A stretch of DNA of 64,000 bases from Legionella anisa (GCF_001467525.1 NZ_LNXS01000054.1:1-64000); one strand, 5' to 3'. Counted from the first letter of the stretch, positions 52,101-59,175 are shown. Numbers and translations are program-made. The notes: generated by a model from the sequence alone, not told the origin.

Positions 52101-55100
52101 TTTATTAACCAATGCAGACGAAATATCTGTGAAATAATAAGTAAATGATTGGCCTTTCAATGAAGCTAAAATTGCTCGAGTCGAAGCTCCACTCCCAGCA
52201 CCAACTTCAAGAATCTTGATTTTTTTTGAACTGGATAGACAGTACTTTTTCAATTTGCTGGCTACAATTTGATTGGCATAATCAGCAACAGCATGATGCT
52301 CGTAAAAACCTTGAACTAACTCTGTATTCCCCTGAGGAAAAATAGCCTGCTGCGGCAATATATTCCCTGATAATATGTCCTTGTAGTGAACACATACTGC
52401 TGCAAATAATTTAAGCCTGGAAGCATAATCCCCTTCTTTTAATCCATCCTCATAGTCGTTTTTTAGTGCTTCAAGTTGTTTTAGCTCTTTGGCAATAAAA
52501 ATAAAGTCTTCATCCAAACGAATAAACTGCATTTTTTGCCAGATATGAAGTAACTCTCGAGCCAATAATTGAAAATGTTTTTGGAAAGGAGCCAGAAATG
52601 TCGTAAGGCAAAGACCATGCATGGGAATGGACTGGTTGATGTGCAGCAAAAGACTTAGGGCAACAAATTCTTCCAGGTTCCTATTTTTGTTGATCGTTGC
52701 ATTGGTAATAAAATCGCTTTGCTTTGTAGTTCCAGTAATTAAAGCAAACGGTGTATTGGTATCAATTTGTAGTTCAAAAAGTGCCATCAATTGAGCAAAA
52801 GATAAAGGAGCCAAATCATTATTCGCCATATACTGCGAATAATCAGCAGATGTTGCCAAACCAATACCTTCGACCACCCCCAAGGCAGTGACAAAATAGG
52901 GAAGACTTTTTTGTTGCGCTGATAAATAACTTTTTAAAGCAGCTTCAAAACTGTATATCGTAGCCCCCAAATTTGGGTAATAGGCTTGGATGGATGTAAA
53001 GACATACAGGTTATTGGCGTACTGTGATAGTTCTTCAGCAACTAACCAACTGTTGCGTTGAATGACTTGCATCAATGTCGTGGATAATGAATTATTGTTT
53101 TGCTTAATCCACCACTCATCATGTCGTGCAACAGCTAAATGGAAAATACCCGATATTTTCTTTGTAGAAGCTATTTGTTTTAAACAGGTTAGAAGAGCTT
53201 CGTTTTTATCCGCATCACAGCAATGATAAATCATCTTTGCTTGTTGTAACTGTATCTGTACTTGTTCATTCAATTGGTCATAGGATTTACGACCTAACAC
53301 ATAAATTTGTGCCTCATAGTGTTCTTGGAGATAGGCGCCAAGCTTTAAGCCGATTCCACCAGCCCCACCCACTAAAACATAGATTCCTTGATATTCAAAA
53401 CCTTTATTTGGCACATTAGGAAATTGCAAAGTAACTTTATCGTATTGATAAAACTTTCCTTGAAAATCAATCACTTTAATATGTAGCGGGTTTATTTCCA
53501 AATTAACTGCTTTTACAAAATGGGTTATTAATTGGACTTCTTCGGAAGAATAGAGCTCATCCAGCTGAAGGTAAATCACCCGTTGTTTTTTAACTTGAAC
53601 ACTGCATGTTACTGTGATTTGACGTATCGCTTCTAATACATGATGGATTGGATTTATATCCGGATAATCAATCGTGATCCAAACATCTTGCATCAAAAGA
53701 TCATTTAAAGAAAACTCAGTCCAATGAATGTGTTTCAGGTGAGACAATTCTTGGTGATTGATACATTTCAATGTCGTTTGCAATGTGTCAAATTGCTTCA
53801 TCCTTCCTACGTCCCGCGGCTTGTCTGGGGGATCCATAAAATCTTTCTCGAGGTGTGAATCTATGGTTTCCCCAGACAAGCCGCGGAACGTAGACAATGA
53901 GTGAGCAGTTACAGTTTTTCTAAAATAAGGTTCGCGTTTAAAAGGAATCACTCCTAAATAACGTTCAAAATCAATAAAAAAACCCTTAAGCCATAACTGA
54001 AGGATCATTTCATCACTTAATGTCAAAGCATCCAGTTTGCTCGCTCGATCCAGATCGACACAGATGCTTTGCCCTTCTTTAAAATGAAAAATACATTGAT
54101 TGGAAACACTGTCTCTGGAACTATGAGGTAGCATTAATTTTGGTTCATAATAAGAACTCAATAAAGTAAATGAGTTTGCTTCGGAAACCGTAGTTACCTG
54201 TTCAATTAATCTGTTCTTAAAAAGATCTATAAAAACAGAATCAATCTGTAATAATAATGTGAGTTCCTCTGGTACAAGAAGTTGTTGCTCAAGTAGAGCA
54301 ATTATTTCAACCAAGGCAGTAGAAAAACGGTTTAGCAATTCCTTTTTTACCGTGCTTAATTGCCATTTATTAATCACTCTTATCCTTGCCCATAAAAGAA
54401 TTATGATAAGTTGATGATTTCTAATCCCTTCGTGTAGTAGATCTGCATTGCTTTGTTCAAACAAGACAATCAATTCAGGAGTAAGCAGATTTTGTAAAAG
54501 CGCTTTAAATGTATATTGATGCCGGTATAGCTCCATACTTTCAGCAATAAGTCGGTTCACTTCAGATGCTTCTATTACCAAGCCATCAATAAGTTTCAAT
54601 ACATAATCATCTAAATCACTGAGTGCCGGATAATGTTCACCATTTAATATTAAATATGTTTGCATTTTTTGATTGGCTTCTAATGCCAGAGAAACAGCAT
54701 TTCCATAAGCCTCAATACAACGCATATCAGGTAAAAAATCATGAATCAGATTAATCCAATATTCCGGTAACGATCCAGAAAAAGTATGCTGCATATAGGG
54801 TCTTAATTGAATTGGACCTGCTTGTGTACAACGGCCAGGCAGAACTACCGAGTCATGATTCAATGATATCCAATCAATGGATTCATCATGATCACCGAGC
54901 CATCCTGCTTGGCGGAAAGAAACATGATGTCCTTGAGTATAAATTGAGTTTAATGCTAAATGATATTTTTGCTTTTGCAGAACATAACCTTCAGAGAGCG
55001 CAATGAGTAATTGCAAATCCTCTTTGGTCGCTGCACTGAGCAACAATGGTAATTTAAAGGGTTCATCTGTATGAATTGGTGAGCGTTCAGGAACTCTTTG

Positions 55101-56345
55101 CAAAATAGCATGCGCATTCGCACCACCAAACCCAAAAGAACTTACAGCAATTTGCGAGTGATTATAAGCAATAGACTCTGTATTAATACCTAAAGTTTCA
55201 GGTAATAAAACATTAGGTGTATCTGATAGTACATGGGGTGGAATTTGCCGATTTTTTAAAATCAGCAAGCACTTGGCAATACCTAATAACCCCGCACCCG
55301 CTTCCATATGCCCTAAATTTGCTTTAATGGAGCCAATATAACAACTGGGGTAATTACTGCTTAAGGCTTCCAGTTCAACAGGGTCGCCAAGATTAGTTCC
55401 TGTTCCATGTGCTTCAACATATCCAACATCAAGACTCAAACATTGTTTTTGCGTCAAACGGATGAGTTTAGATTGTGCCATAACACTAGGAGCAGTCATC
55501 GTGCTTGTAGTTCCATTGTGATTACAACTAATACCCGCAACAGCTGCTAAAATGGGAAGATTCAATGAATCAGCCTTTGCCTTTGAAGTAACGAGCAAAG
55601 TAACCATACCTTCTAATGGTAAATATCCATCTGCTTGCATTGAAAAAGTATGACACCAGCCACTTCGCGAGAGCATTCCTGCTTTTTTGAAGCTTTGATG
55701 CCTTAAAGCACTATCAATGTAATTAACACCAATAACAAAAGCAAAATCGTTTTGACCCTGTTTGATGCTGTCACACGCATCTTTTAAAGCAACCAAAGAA
55801 CTAGCACATGCTGCATTAATACTTTTACTCTCTCCAGTCAAGTTGAAACAGTGAGAAACTCGATTCGCAACGCAGGCTTCACAGTTATTCAAAAAAAAAC
55901 GACTGTCACTCTCCACTGTATTCCTTGCATAAGTATGTAAGTGATCAACAGTCATCACTCCTGCATAAACACCCGTAGTTGCCTGTTGCAATTCCTGTCG
56001 CGTCATGCCGGCTTGTTCCAGACAAGTATGTACGCCATACAAAGCCAGTTTTTGTTGCGGATCGATATGAGCAATATCTTTTGCAGTAAGATTAAATAAG
56101 TCTGGAGTAAAAAAATCCCAATTAGAGAATAAATTGGCATAGGTCATTTCATTTTCACTACGCCACATTCTTGAACTATAAACAGGACTGCGTGTTTTTT
56201 TACCTGCAATTAAAAATGACCATAAGGCCTCCTCATTTTCAATATGAGGAAGCTTTAAACTTAAACCTATAAGTACAGGTGTTGTATCATCAAGAGGATA
56301 AGTCTTGTTTGAAACTTGCGATAATTCCTGTTCCATTTTTTTCAT
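43137..56345 (-). CDS. Trans-AT PKS protein A: KS-KR-MT-ACP / KS-DH-KR-ACP / KS-KR-MT-ACP
   Basis: This is a protein of about 4402 aa. Domains: KS 21-412 (NAACASS, C180; EAHGTGT); an unassigned helical region 430-800 ending in a PF-K-EPYF linker motif; KR 860-1180 (GGAGGIG; IYSFEAAL, with Glu at the usual Asn); C-methyltransferase 1290-1540 (LEVGAGSGAST); ACP 1590-1665 (GFDSL); KS 1686-2100 (DTACSSS); DH 2115-2385 (H2145; DSVLQ, D2307); KR 2430-2790 (YAAAN); ACP 2830-2905 (GFNSI); KS 2956-3360; KR 3560-3920 (GGMGGIG, YAAASN); C-methyltransferase 4000-4260 (LELGAGVGATT); ACP 4300-4375 (GLDSI). There is no loading module and no AT. It overlaps the F-box-kinase gene by 56 bp at ATG 56345, or less if the internal Met4 is the start. 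It performs the first three extensions. Confidence 0.92.
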   Translation of the reverse strand: MKKMEQELSQVSNKTYPLDDTTPVLIGLSLKLPHIENEEALWSFLIAGKKTRSPVYSSRMWRSENEMTYANLFSNWDFFTPDLFNLTAKDIAHIDPQQKLALYGVHTCLEQAGMTRQELQQATTGVYAGVMTVDHLHTYARNTVESDSRFFLNNCEACVANRVSHCFNLTGESKSINAACASSLVALKDACDSIKQGQNDFAFVIGVNYIDSALRHQSFKKAGMLSRSGWCHTFSMQADGYLPLEGMVTLLVTSKAKADSLNLPILAAVAGISCNHNGTTSTMTAPSVMAQSKLIRLTQKQCLSLDVGYVEAHGTGTNLGDPVELEALSSNYPSCYIGSIKANLGHMEAGAGLLGIAKCLLILKNRQIPPHVLSDTPNVLLPETLGINTESIAYNHSQIAVSSFGFGGANAHAILQRVPERSPIHTDEPFKLPLLLSAATKEDLQLLIALSEGYVLQKQKYHLALNSIYTQGHHVSFRQAGWLGDHDESIDWISLNHDSVVLPGRCTQAGPIQLRPYMQHTFSGSLPEYWINLIHDFLPDMRCIEAYGNAVSLALEANQKMQTYLILNGEHYPALSDLDDYVLKLIDGLVIEASEVNRLIAESMELYRHQYTFKALLQNLLTPELIVLFEQSNADLLHEGIRNHQLIIILLWARIRVINKWQLSTVKKELLNRFSTALVEIIALLEQQLLVPEELTLLLQIDSVFIDLFKNRLIEQVTTVSEANSFTLLSSYYEPKLMLPHSSRDSVSNQCIFHFKEGQSICVDLDRASKLDALTLSDEMILQLWLKGFFIDFERYLGVIPFKREPYFRKTVTAHSLSTFRGLSGETIDSHLEKDFMDPPDKPRDVGRMKQFDTLQTTLKCINHQELSHLKHIHWTEFSLNDLLMQDVWITIDYPDINPIHHVLEAIRQITVTCSVQVKKQRVIYLQLDELYSSEEVQLITHFVKAVNLEINPLHIKVIDFQGKFYQYDKVTLQFPNVPNKGFEYQGIYVLVGGAGGIGLKLGAYLQEHYEAQIYVLGRKSYDQLNEQVQIQLQQAKMIYHCCDADKNEALLTCLKQIASTKKISGIFHLAVARHDEWWIKQNNNSLSTTLMQVIQRNSWLVAEELSQYANNLYVFTSIQAYYPNLGATIYSFEAALKSYLSAQQKSLPYFVTALGVVEGIGLATSADYSQYMANNDLAPLSFAQLMALFELQIDTNTPFALITGTTKQSDFITNATINKNRNLEEFVALSLLLHINQSIPMHGLCLTTFLAPFQKHFQLLARELLHIWQKMQFIRLDEDFIFIAKELKQLEALKNDYEDGLKEGDYASRLKLFAAVCVHYKDILSGNILPQQAIFPQGNTELVQGFYEHHAVADYANQIVASKLKKYCLSSSKKIKILEVGAGSGASTRAILASLKGQSFTYYFTDISSALVNKARRYFSEYAHSVEFRVFNMEHLDTQHEFYHAFDCVIATNAIHATSDILNSLHNLSECLVDGGHLLLNELVEKTNYTTAIFGLFDGWWNAKDQHLRQINSPLLSAEQWVSVLQKMHFNEFECQSSYLNFSSAEQIVLTAKINRQGKTKEQSSLLIPLSKSSMSPVNKIQVEGQQSQIHSTQNQKWIIEQLAQTLYLDSETIQLDDRLSDLGFDSLSLSDLYQKLKPKYPELGIAELFAVDTVNALVQRFTDNENCETSDEMEQNLEQYHWETDIAIVGLSYQLPHTGADDFISMLQQGKTAFGPIPKSRWMHDTFFDTQKGKQGKSYAYNGSFLNEIDCFDAAFFKLSPREAAFIDPQERLLLQNAYFALDDANAFPIAFDNNIAVFVGISGAYYSWLNDDWTTQKHSNSSCAYWSAANRISYSFNLHGPSMAVDTACSSSLSALHLACQSLLTGESSMAVVGGVNLIVHPRQMVELSDLHMLSVQNINATFSQNADGFVYAEGVVSLCIKKLNDAVAEGNKIYGVIKSSALNSGGKMHGYTVPNPEAQKQVILSALKKAGINSSQIKYIEAHGTGTVLGDPIEIKALSDVYQNKAFLGSIKSNIGHSEACAGLAGLVRILLQYQHEEIFAAVNAWPLNEHCHFEKTQFIIPEKNTIWEQDKGFRFSALSSFGAGGSNAHVILQDYPILPEPCTKQHSFKKQAHWIVTRSDSVTAHEIPLSLETSAYYFDQHRLHQRPILPGVAHIYFCYQTYVHYKDKKSKISIRDIKWLNPIYADHDTGNISLTIRFKPEENHIVCELSGEMLHSSNIYSSLDEQTVIKQYAPFTVECTHDRSVDDMYAQFRQNNWYHGKAFQCVQTIRVNQDKNKAIAVLALPESPRSTEEPTLDPRLFDSVLQCVSVLQDRLPEDQVYIPHGIEALNLFHVWTSKIYVVVEDKSQRKFSPRYDISIFDEHHHLVSHIVGFCMIPIHKQQIIPQKTRLSTFRGLTAEFSNVDGFLDPVLKQREIEQQELHVPVNYFKPSWQRVHCDKVAERTFEWLQVTDSPGTDSECSIILVNQLQDSQQLISLLQNIQQALQSRKKLNLILCFDDFGETAVYAQAVHAYLRTAQREFPELHYSVVLLPWEFSAQLVPLIAQSQLPTWVKVNQEGFFHTQYYHAVTPEKKSTRFLFKKLGVYVIAGGLGAIPKTIAQYLVTQYQARVLLLGRRNPSAEQMLWIQQNNINYKQVDISDYEKLHAVIAHFVLEHGGVLNGCIQAAGVQQDSLILNQSAAAIQTALTAKVLGTSNLDKATREYHLDHFLLLSSYSSILGNIGQSIYAAANGFLDGFAVLRESMRIKGERTGFTCSINLPFWEQGGMQVSNSVLTRMQKEWGMHAISNATGCRIFETLSALTWPQIIAHQGEPELVLQQLNHSRSAKQYRSEAHMEFKLFVTNTIKKILEIDDHFDVTTSFGDLGFNSILFTELANHLNDTYDLAITPATFFGYKTVSEFIEYYEQRVPRATSLNLFAGSGNLAQISHLMDPANKSRDIGSEKQHHVIEDNAPVIVGYSALLPGCKDLNDFWQLLLKQQTVFSQTPANRLHYMQQHTGAFIDGVDTFDAAFFNLSPLEAMVMDPQQRLLLQEVWHALEMGGINPLQLKGSATGVYVGASTFDYAKLLTRYQINNPYIPVATVHSLLANRISHYFDLNGPSEAVDTACSSSLYALDRAVKAIKQGEIDQAIVCGVNLLLDNEFFNAFTQSGMLSATKTCKPFDKHADGYIRGEGIIVLLLQKQTLAQAQNNTIYARVLGSGVNHTGKANTLTSPSSKAHKQLYEQVYSNTDITRISYIEAHGTGTPLGDPIELEGLKHFVADKNVAIEVGSVKGNIGHLEPASGLAGLIKILLMFQHQMIPGQVNLSEINPYLVLQQSGLSISQETHPWPEKQINGELIPRCAAVSSFGFGGVNAHVILEQGCVVQQHQTSAFVPLIPLSAANEASLNNLVNNYIDWLQKTNHFEPQSFCFTLQKRRVHHRYRVIFQWHNQQQLIEHMQNWLKSSTVPYVADEYKSMAQAYLAGDAVFTHELKSNDALAVHSTPDYPFQRKKIWFKHLENQLVYITKELNVDEKIKYQPLHQKNILIIYAECFAETIHQMSAQLEKNNKILSYNLSHFDPNEFELFLAAHTDLDYIIIYPQIPSFNLETNLFNHDLLKFIKPLFDLLKSTLNTYLFTKNIHIDLYSYVVEANHPQAAMVSGLIGSLAKEIPHWQFKQFMIDKPLELSMVERVYEGPHQTIYYRNKQYWLNTLDLATDCEEKDFLVTQGTYLILGGMGGIGRRLAQFLMESYQAKVILVGRSPLNEEGQAFLQAYGEQIEFIQTDVTREAECALLIKYLHVKHPIIHAVFNLVMQLHDSTVNSMTWQQFSRVVDAKLFSAYFIYQLQQYTKVNAAVIFSSMQSSACLAGQANYAAASNALDAYCLRLEKEMALPVKIINWSIWQEVGAVTDSFYLERARDLGFIPLTTQQAFEAMQIGLNSQYVQFAIQNKSASRDVDSERMGVYELQKSKTSVISIKTGLEGVNQFVYHLANDLRKKQVFVNKVIPKYTRLVDYLNELPHSLINEELLNQLLERCCQQNPNYEAYYRLAYLCYLNYESILMGSKAPAEIVFSEEGLNLLVSLYAKSPESRQCNQQIAKYLGEFLCANNKRVKILELGAGVGATTETLMDVLNDYEQVDYYYTDVSSFFLNQGKKLQAKVRFNLQCEHLDMNHLAEWADNSFDVILASNVIHLANDLETTLKELQRILKPEGMFLLNEAVQEQAYLNFIFGLFDGWWQACDAQRLNASPLLSQHLWLQKLTATGFDVLEPDLCAQGTAQKVFCCHSGIDETCCREEFQVSRPSSVLWTPSPQFWGEGNDKFQEITQKISEFVISALHLPKNQHLEVDRPLAEIGLDSITGVGLVTNINKTFNLSLRTAVIFDYPTLQRLATFVHSELKSEEPVVAQRQAVDLFVGEFIDD
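43446..43500. repeat. TCTCCCC-type palindromic repeat (MT-ACP linker, PKS A)
   Basis: The perfect 10-bp arms CTTCTCCCCA / TGGGGAGAAG (43451-43474) extend into GAACGGATGAGGGGCG. The translation SRPSSVLWTPSPQFWGEGN is the protein form of a third dispersed-repeat family. Confidence 0.7.
47519..47600. repeat. CCGCGG-family repeat (ACP-KS linker, PKS A)
   Basis: The 82-bp palindrome has arms TCTCGCGACTTGTTCGCGGG and CCCCGCGAACAAGTTAAGTG. It is translated as NLFAGSGN...MDPANKSRDIG between ACP2 and KS3. Confidence 0.75.
49090..49157. repeat. CCGCGG-family repeat, half-decayed (DH-KR linker, PKS A)
   Basis: The right arm GTCAAGCCGCGGAACGT is kept; the left arm is reduced to GCACGGGATCCAGGA. The translation STFRGLTAE...LDPVLKQREI keeps the family pattern. 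Confidence 0.65.
53809..53892. repeat. CCGCGG-family repeat, best-preserved copy (linker before KR1, PKS A)
   Basis: The arms (ACGTCCCGCGGCTTGTCTGG and its mirror, with one mismatch over 22 bp) enclose about 38 bp. The translation STFRGLSGE...MDPPDKPRDVG lies between the post-KS region and KR1. Confidence 0.85.
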
Positions 56346-58731
56346 CTAACCCGTCTGATGAATGTGCAAAAAAGGAGGGAGTATAGTCCGTTTTAAACCC
56401 TTGCTGATAAGTCTTTAAATGAGAAGTGAACTGTTTGTCCTTAAGCAAATTCATCGCTGCTTTTACAAACATCCGAGCAATATAATAGCGCCCTTCATTC
56501 GTGTTTTTATCAATTTTTAACTGAAAGGGATTAAATTGATTAAAAGGAGGTAAGTTACTTAATATGCTTTGATCGATTTTTAATTCATAACTTGAATTCA
56601 AGCCAAGCGAACAAATAGCATATCGCAAATAAACATAGGCTTTAGTAATTTGATAACACGCTTCATCCAGTGCAGTAATACGCCCTTTTTTATAAGCAAT
56701 ATGCAGGAAAGTTTCTTCCAGTGCATTCAAGCGCAAAAAATTTGCGATTGTTGCTACATCAAAAAGTGGATTGCCAACCCGGGCAAACTCCCAATCAATT
56801 AACGAAAATTGATTCCCTTCCGTTTGAAATAATATATTCCACGGATTCATGTCATAATGACACAAACTGTTTTTGGGATTTAGACTGAGTAAATGATCTA
56901 AGTCATTAAATAGAGACACTACTAAAGAAAAATCCTCAAACCTGGAATCAGTTTCAGCAAGATCTTTTACTTTAGACTTTAATTTCAGAAACTTATCGCT
57001 TTCTTCACTTACTCTTTTTTCAGGTACTTTGATTGCATGCAATGCACTAATCACTGAACCAAGTGATGCCAATCGATCCAATGATTTATCCAATGGCCAA
57101 CGAGGATCATTAGCTACAAATTCATATACTGCTACTTTTTGTGCTGAATTAAAATAAATCATTCGTGGACCAATGCCCATACACGATGCTGCTTGTGCGG
57201 CATACAATTCCATCCATCCCTGAGCACTGTCTTCTTCTAATATTTTAATGACGTATTTCTGATTATACGCTTCCACTAAGAAATTCTGGCAAAAAGGCGA
57301 TAACCCTCCACTCAGTGGTTTTATAGCTCCTGCATTCCAAGGAAGAAATGACTTCACTACTGACTTTAGACGAGTAGCAATCGCAGTAGAATTACTTATT
57401 GCCTCTACTGTGCCATCAGCAACCAGCTCTTTGGGTTTCACAATCTGCTCATCGATAAATAAACGCCAACTACGACAAACCAGACGAAGCGTTTGTAGAT
57501 CATCCTTACGGAGATATTTTAAAATTCCTCCCATAATAAAATAAGGAACTTGTAGCGCTCCAAAATTAAAGTCTTTTGCGGGCTTACTTCCGCTTCCTAA
57601 TAGCTTGGTATTAAGTTGTCGTTTAAATTGATAATCATTAACGGTTTGCATGGCTTGTTTGATTAGCATGACACTAATATAAAACTTGCCTAAATCGCTG
57701 CCTTTATCGATTTTTCCATCACTAGGTTGATATTCATTAAATGCAGGAATTAAACCAATATCGACCTTACCCACACTCAAGGGATCTTTGATATTGGCTG
57801 CAAAACTAATTGCAAACCGTAGCAAAGCAATTTGTTGCATGCGTATATAATGCAAGTATTCTTCACTGGTTGGCTCATGTCCCAAATAATGAGTTAAAAG
57901 AGATTTTGCTGCAGGTGCCTTTAAACGCAAAGTAGCAACTACAGTAGCTAAATCTAAAAAGGGATCATTTAATCCGGCACATTCCCAATCAATAAAATAA
58001 AAATTATCTGGAGTCGCCAGTATATTATTTGGATTAACATCATTATGACAATAATGAGTTTGTCTTACTAAAGACGTTAAATAATCCAATTGCATGAGTG
58101 CATATTGCTGCAAGAAAAATACGGGTGAAGCTTTAATATAACTATTTAAAGTCACTCTACGGTCAGTAATTAAGGTAGAATTTTCAACTTCCTCTCGCTT
58201 TTTGAAATGCGGTCCAGCGTGTATTACTGCAAATTTTTTTGCGATAAGTTTCAACTGGTCATCATCAAGTCGTCCAGTAATTGAAGGATCATTTTCTACA
58301 TAACGCATGATCACAACACCTGAAGAAAAATCAAAATACTCTACTTCAGGGGCTACTTTGCTTTGCGCGAAAAAAATAGATGCAAGTACTTCACGAGCTC
58401 GACCTTCTTTATGTCTTATATGGCGCAATACAAAACGGTCATCACCAATTTGCACAAGATAACTGTTTGCCCAAGGAGAAAATCCCTCCGTTAAACGCTT
58501 TATTGTGATCGGAAATTTGGGGAGTACAGGCAAAATTGCTTCAATATGAGGGCGTAATTCAGAAACATCAGTTGAATCTTGTGCCTCTATAAATAATTCA
58601 GATCCCTCATGGATAAATAAGTGTCTCCAGCTTTGGTTTACGACACTTAATCTCTTTTTATCATCTGAAGGTAAATAACGAACTACCTTTTGAACCACGC
58701 TTAAAGGCAAAGAAATATCAAAAAATTTCAT
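56290..58731 (-). CDS. Tandem F-box + APH/choline-kinase-like protein
   Basis: This 813-aa protein is built from two similar halves. Each begins with an F-box-like helix set (LPLSVVQKVVRYLPSDDKKRL, written here only to L, then SVVNQSWRHL at about 9-42; VPYFIMGGILKYLRKDDLQTL then RLVCRSWRLF at about 395-425). Each is followed by a phosphotransferase domain of the aminoglycoside/choline-kinase type with an intact catalytic loop and metal motif (HNDVNPNN near 231 with IDWE; HYDMNPWN near 628 with IDWE). F-boxes recruit Skp1-type ubiquitin ligases in eukaryotes. Legionella LicA (Lpg1408) is a known effector joining one F-box to a kinase-like domain. It is the first gene of the PKS operon and overlaps PKS A. 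Start ATG 58731 is preferred over an upstream TTG. Confidence 0.82.
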   Translation of the reverse strand: MKFFDISLPLSVVQKVVRYLPSDDKKRLSVVNQSWRHLFIHEGSELFIEAQDSTDVSELRPHIEAILPVLPKFPITIKRLTEGFSPWANSYLVQIGDDRFVLRHIRHKEGRAREVLASIFFAQSKVAPEVEYFDFSSGVVIMRYVENDPSITGRLDDDQLKLIAKKFAVIHAGPHFKKREEVENSTLITDRRVTLNSYIKASPVFFLQQYALMQLDYLTSLVRQTHYCHNDVNPNNILATPDNFYFIDWECAGLNDPFLDLATVVATLRLKAPAAKSLLTHYLGHEPTSEEYLHYIRMQQIALLRFAISFAANIKDPLSVGKVDIGLIPAFNEYQPSDGKIDKGSDLGKFYISVMLIKQAMQTVNDYQFKRQLNTKLLGSGSKPAKDFNFGALQVPYFIMGGILKYLRKDDLQTLRLVCRSWRLFIDEQIVKPKELVADGTVEAISNSTAIATRLKSVVKSFLPWNAGAIKPLSGGLSPFCQNFLVEAYNQKYVIKILEEDSAQGWMELYAAQAASCMGIGPRMIYFNSAQKVAVYEFVANDPRWPLDKSLDRLASLGSVISALHAIKVPEKRVSEESDKFLKLKSKVKDLAETDSRFEDFSLVVSLFNDLDHLLSLNPKNSLCHYDMNPWNILFQTEGNQFSLIDWEFARVGNPLFDVATIANFLRLNALEETFLHIAYKKGRITALDEACYQITKAYVYLRYAICSLGLNSSYELKIDQSILSNLPPFNQFNPFQLKIDKNTNEGRYYIARMFVKAAMNLLKDKQFTSHLKTYQQGFKTDYTPSFFAHSSDGLDEKNGTGIIASFKQDLSS

Positions 58732-58813
58732 AAGAATAAACAACTAATTGCTTTAATAGGTGGCATGTTATCTAAATAAAGGACTAAAATCAAATTACAA
58801 AATAAAAGGAACT

Positions 58814-58844
58814 AATATAGTCATAAGTACAAAATTTTTAACAA
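58814..58844 (-). promoter_or_regulatory. Candidate promoter of the PKS operon
   Basis: On the minus strand TTGTTA and TATATT are separated by 19 bp, ending about 80 bp before the kinase start. The spacing is longer than ideal and the region is AT-rich, so this is only a candidate. Confidence 0.22.
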
Positions 58845-58905
58845 CTTCCGAATTGAGATTCAGTATAATTACTTCCAAATGACATTGATGAATGGATGCT
58901 TCCTA

Positions 58906-59091
58906 TTATTTATTAAGGAATAAGCTGAAGCCCTCTTTGGCCTCCTCCGGCCCAGGACTTCTAGTTCCTTGCTCCCAATTTCCAATCCTGGCGGCTCCTA
59001 ATCCAGCCCTTTCAGCCAAGACCTTAACCGTCAATCCATTTGCCTTCCTAGCTTGCGTAATCCTACTACCAATAATTTTTTTTATGTTCAT
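58906..59091 (-). pseudogene. Truncated LvrR-like repressor (HTH only)
   Basis: This 61-aa frame matches the N-terminal HTH of the full repressor at 5713-6402. Shared parts include RITQARKANGLT, RIGNWEQGTRSPGPEEA and the spacing of the recognition helix. After PEEAK it diverges into EGFSLFLNK and stops, losing the S24 dimerisation and autocleavage half. The break lies near 58940, just beyond the promoter end of the PKS operon, so insertion or rearrangement of the PKS segment probably cut the gene. A free HTH could still bind weakly. Confidence 0.75.
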
Positions 59092-59114
59092 TTAAGTTCA
59101 TTTAAGTTCATTTA
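59087..59114. repeat. 10-bp tandem repeat over the start codon of the truncated repressor
   Basis: TTCATTTAAG recurs at 10-bp periodicity, nearly three times. On the minus strand each unit supplies an ATGAAC; only the last is in frame with the HTH, and the first opens a seven-codon frame. Confidence 0.55.
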
Positions 59115-59175
59115 CTATCAATCAGAAATACCCCATTGACTCTAAAAAGTGCTTATTTACAATGGGTTATCAACA

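Noticed and set aside
59087-59114. CRISPR-like array
   Set aside because: The units are 10 bp, directly adjacent with no spacers, and no cas gene is visible.
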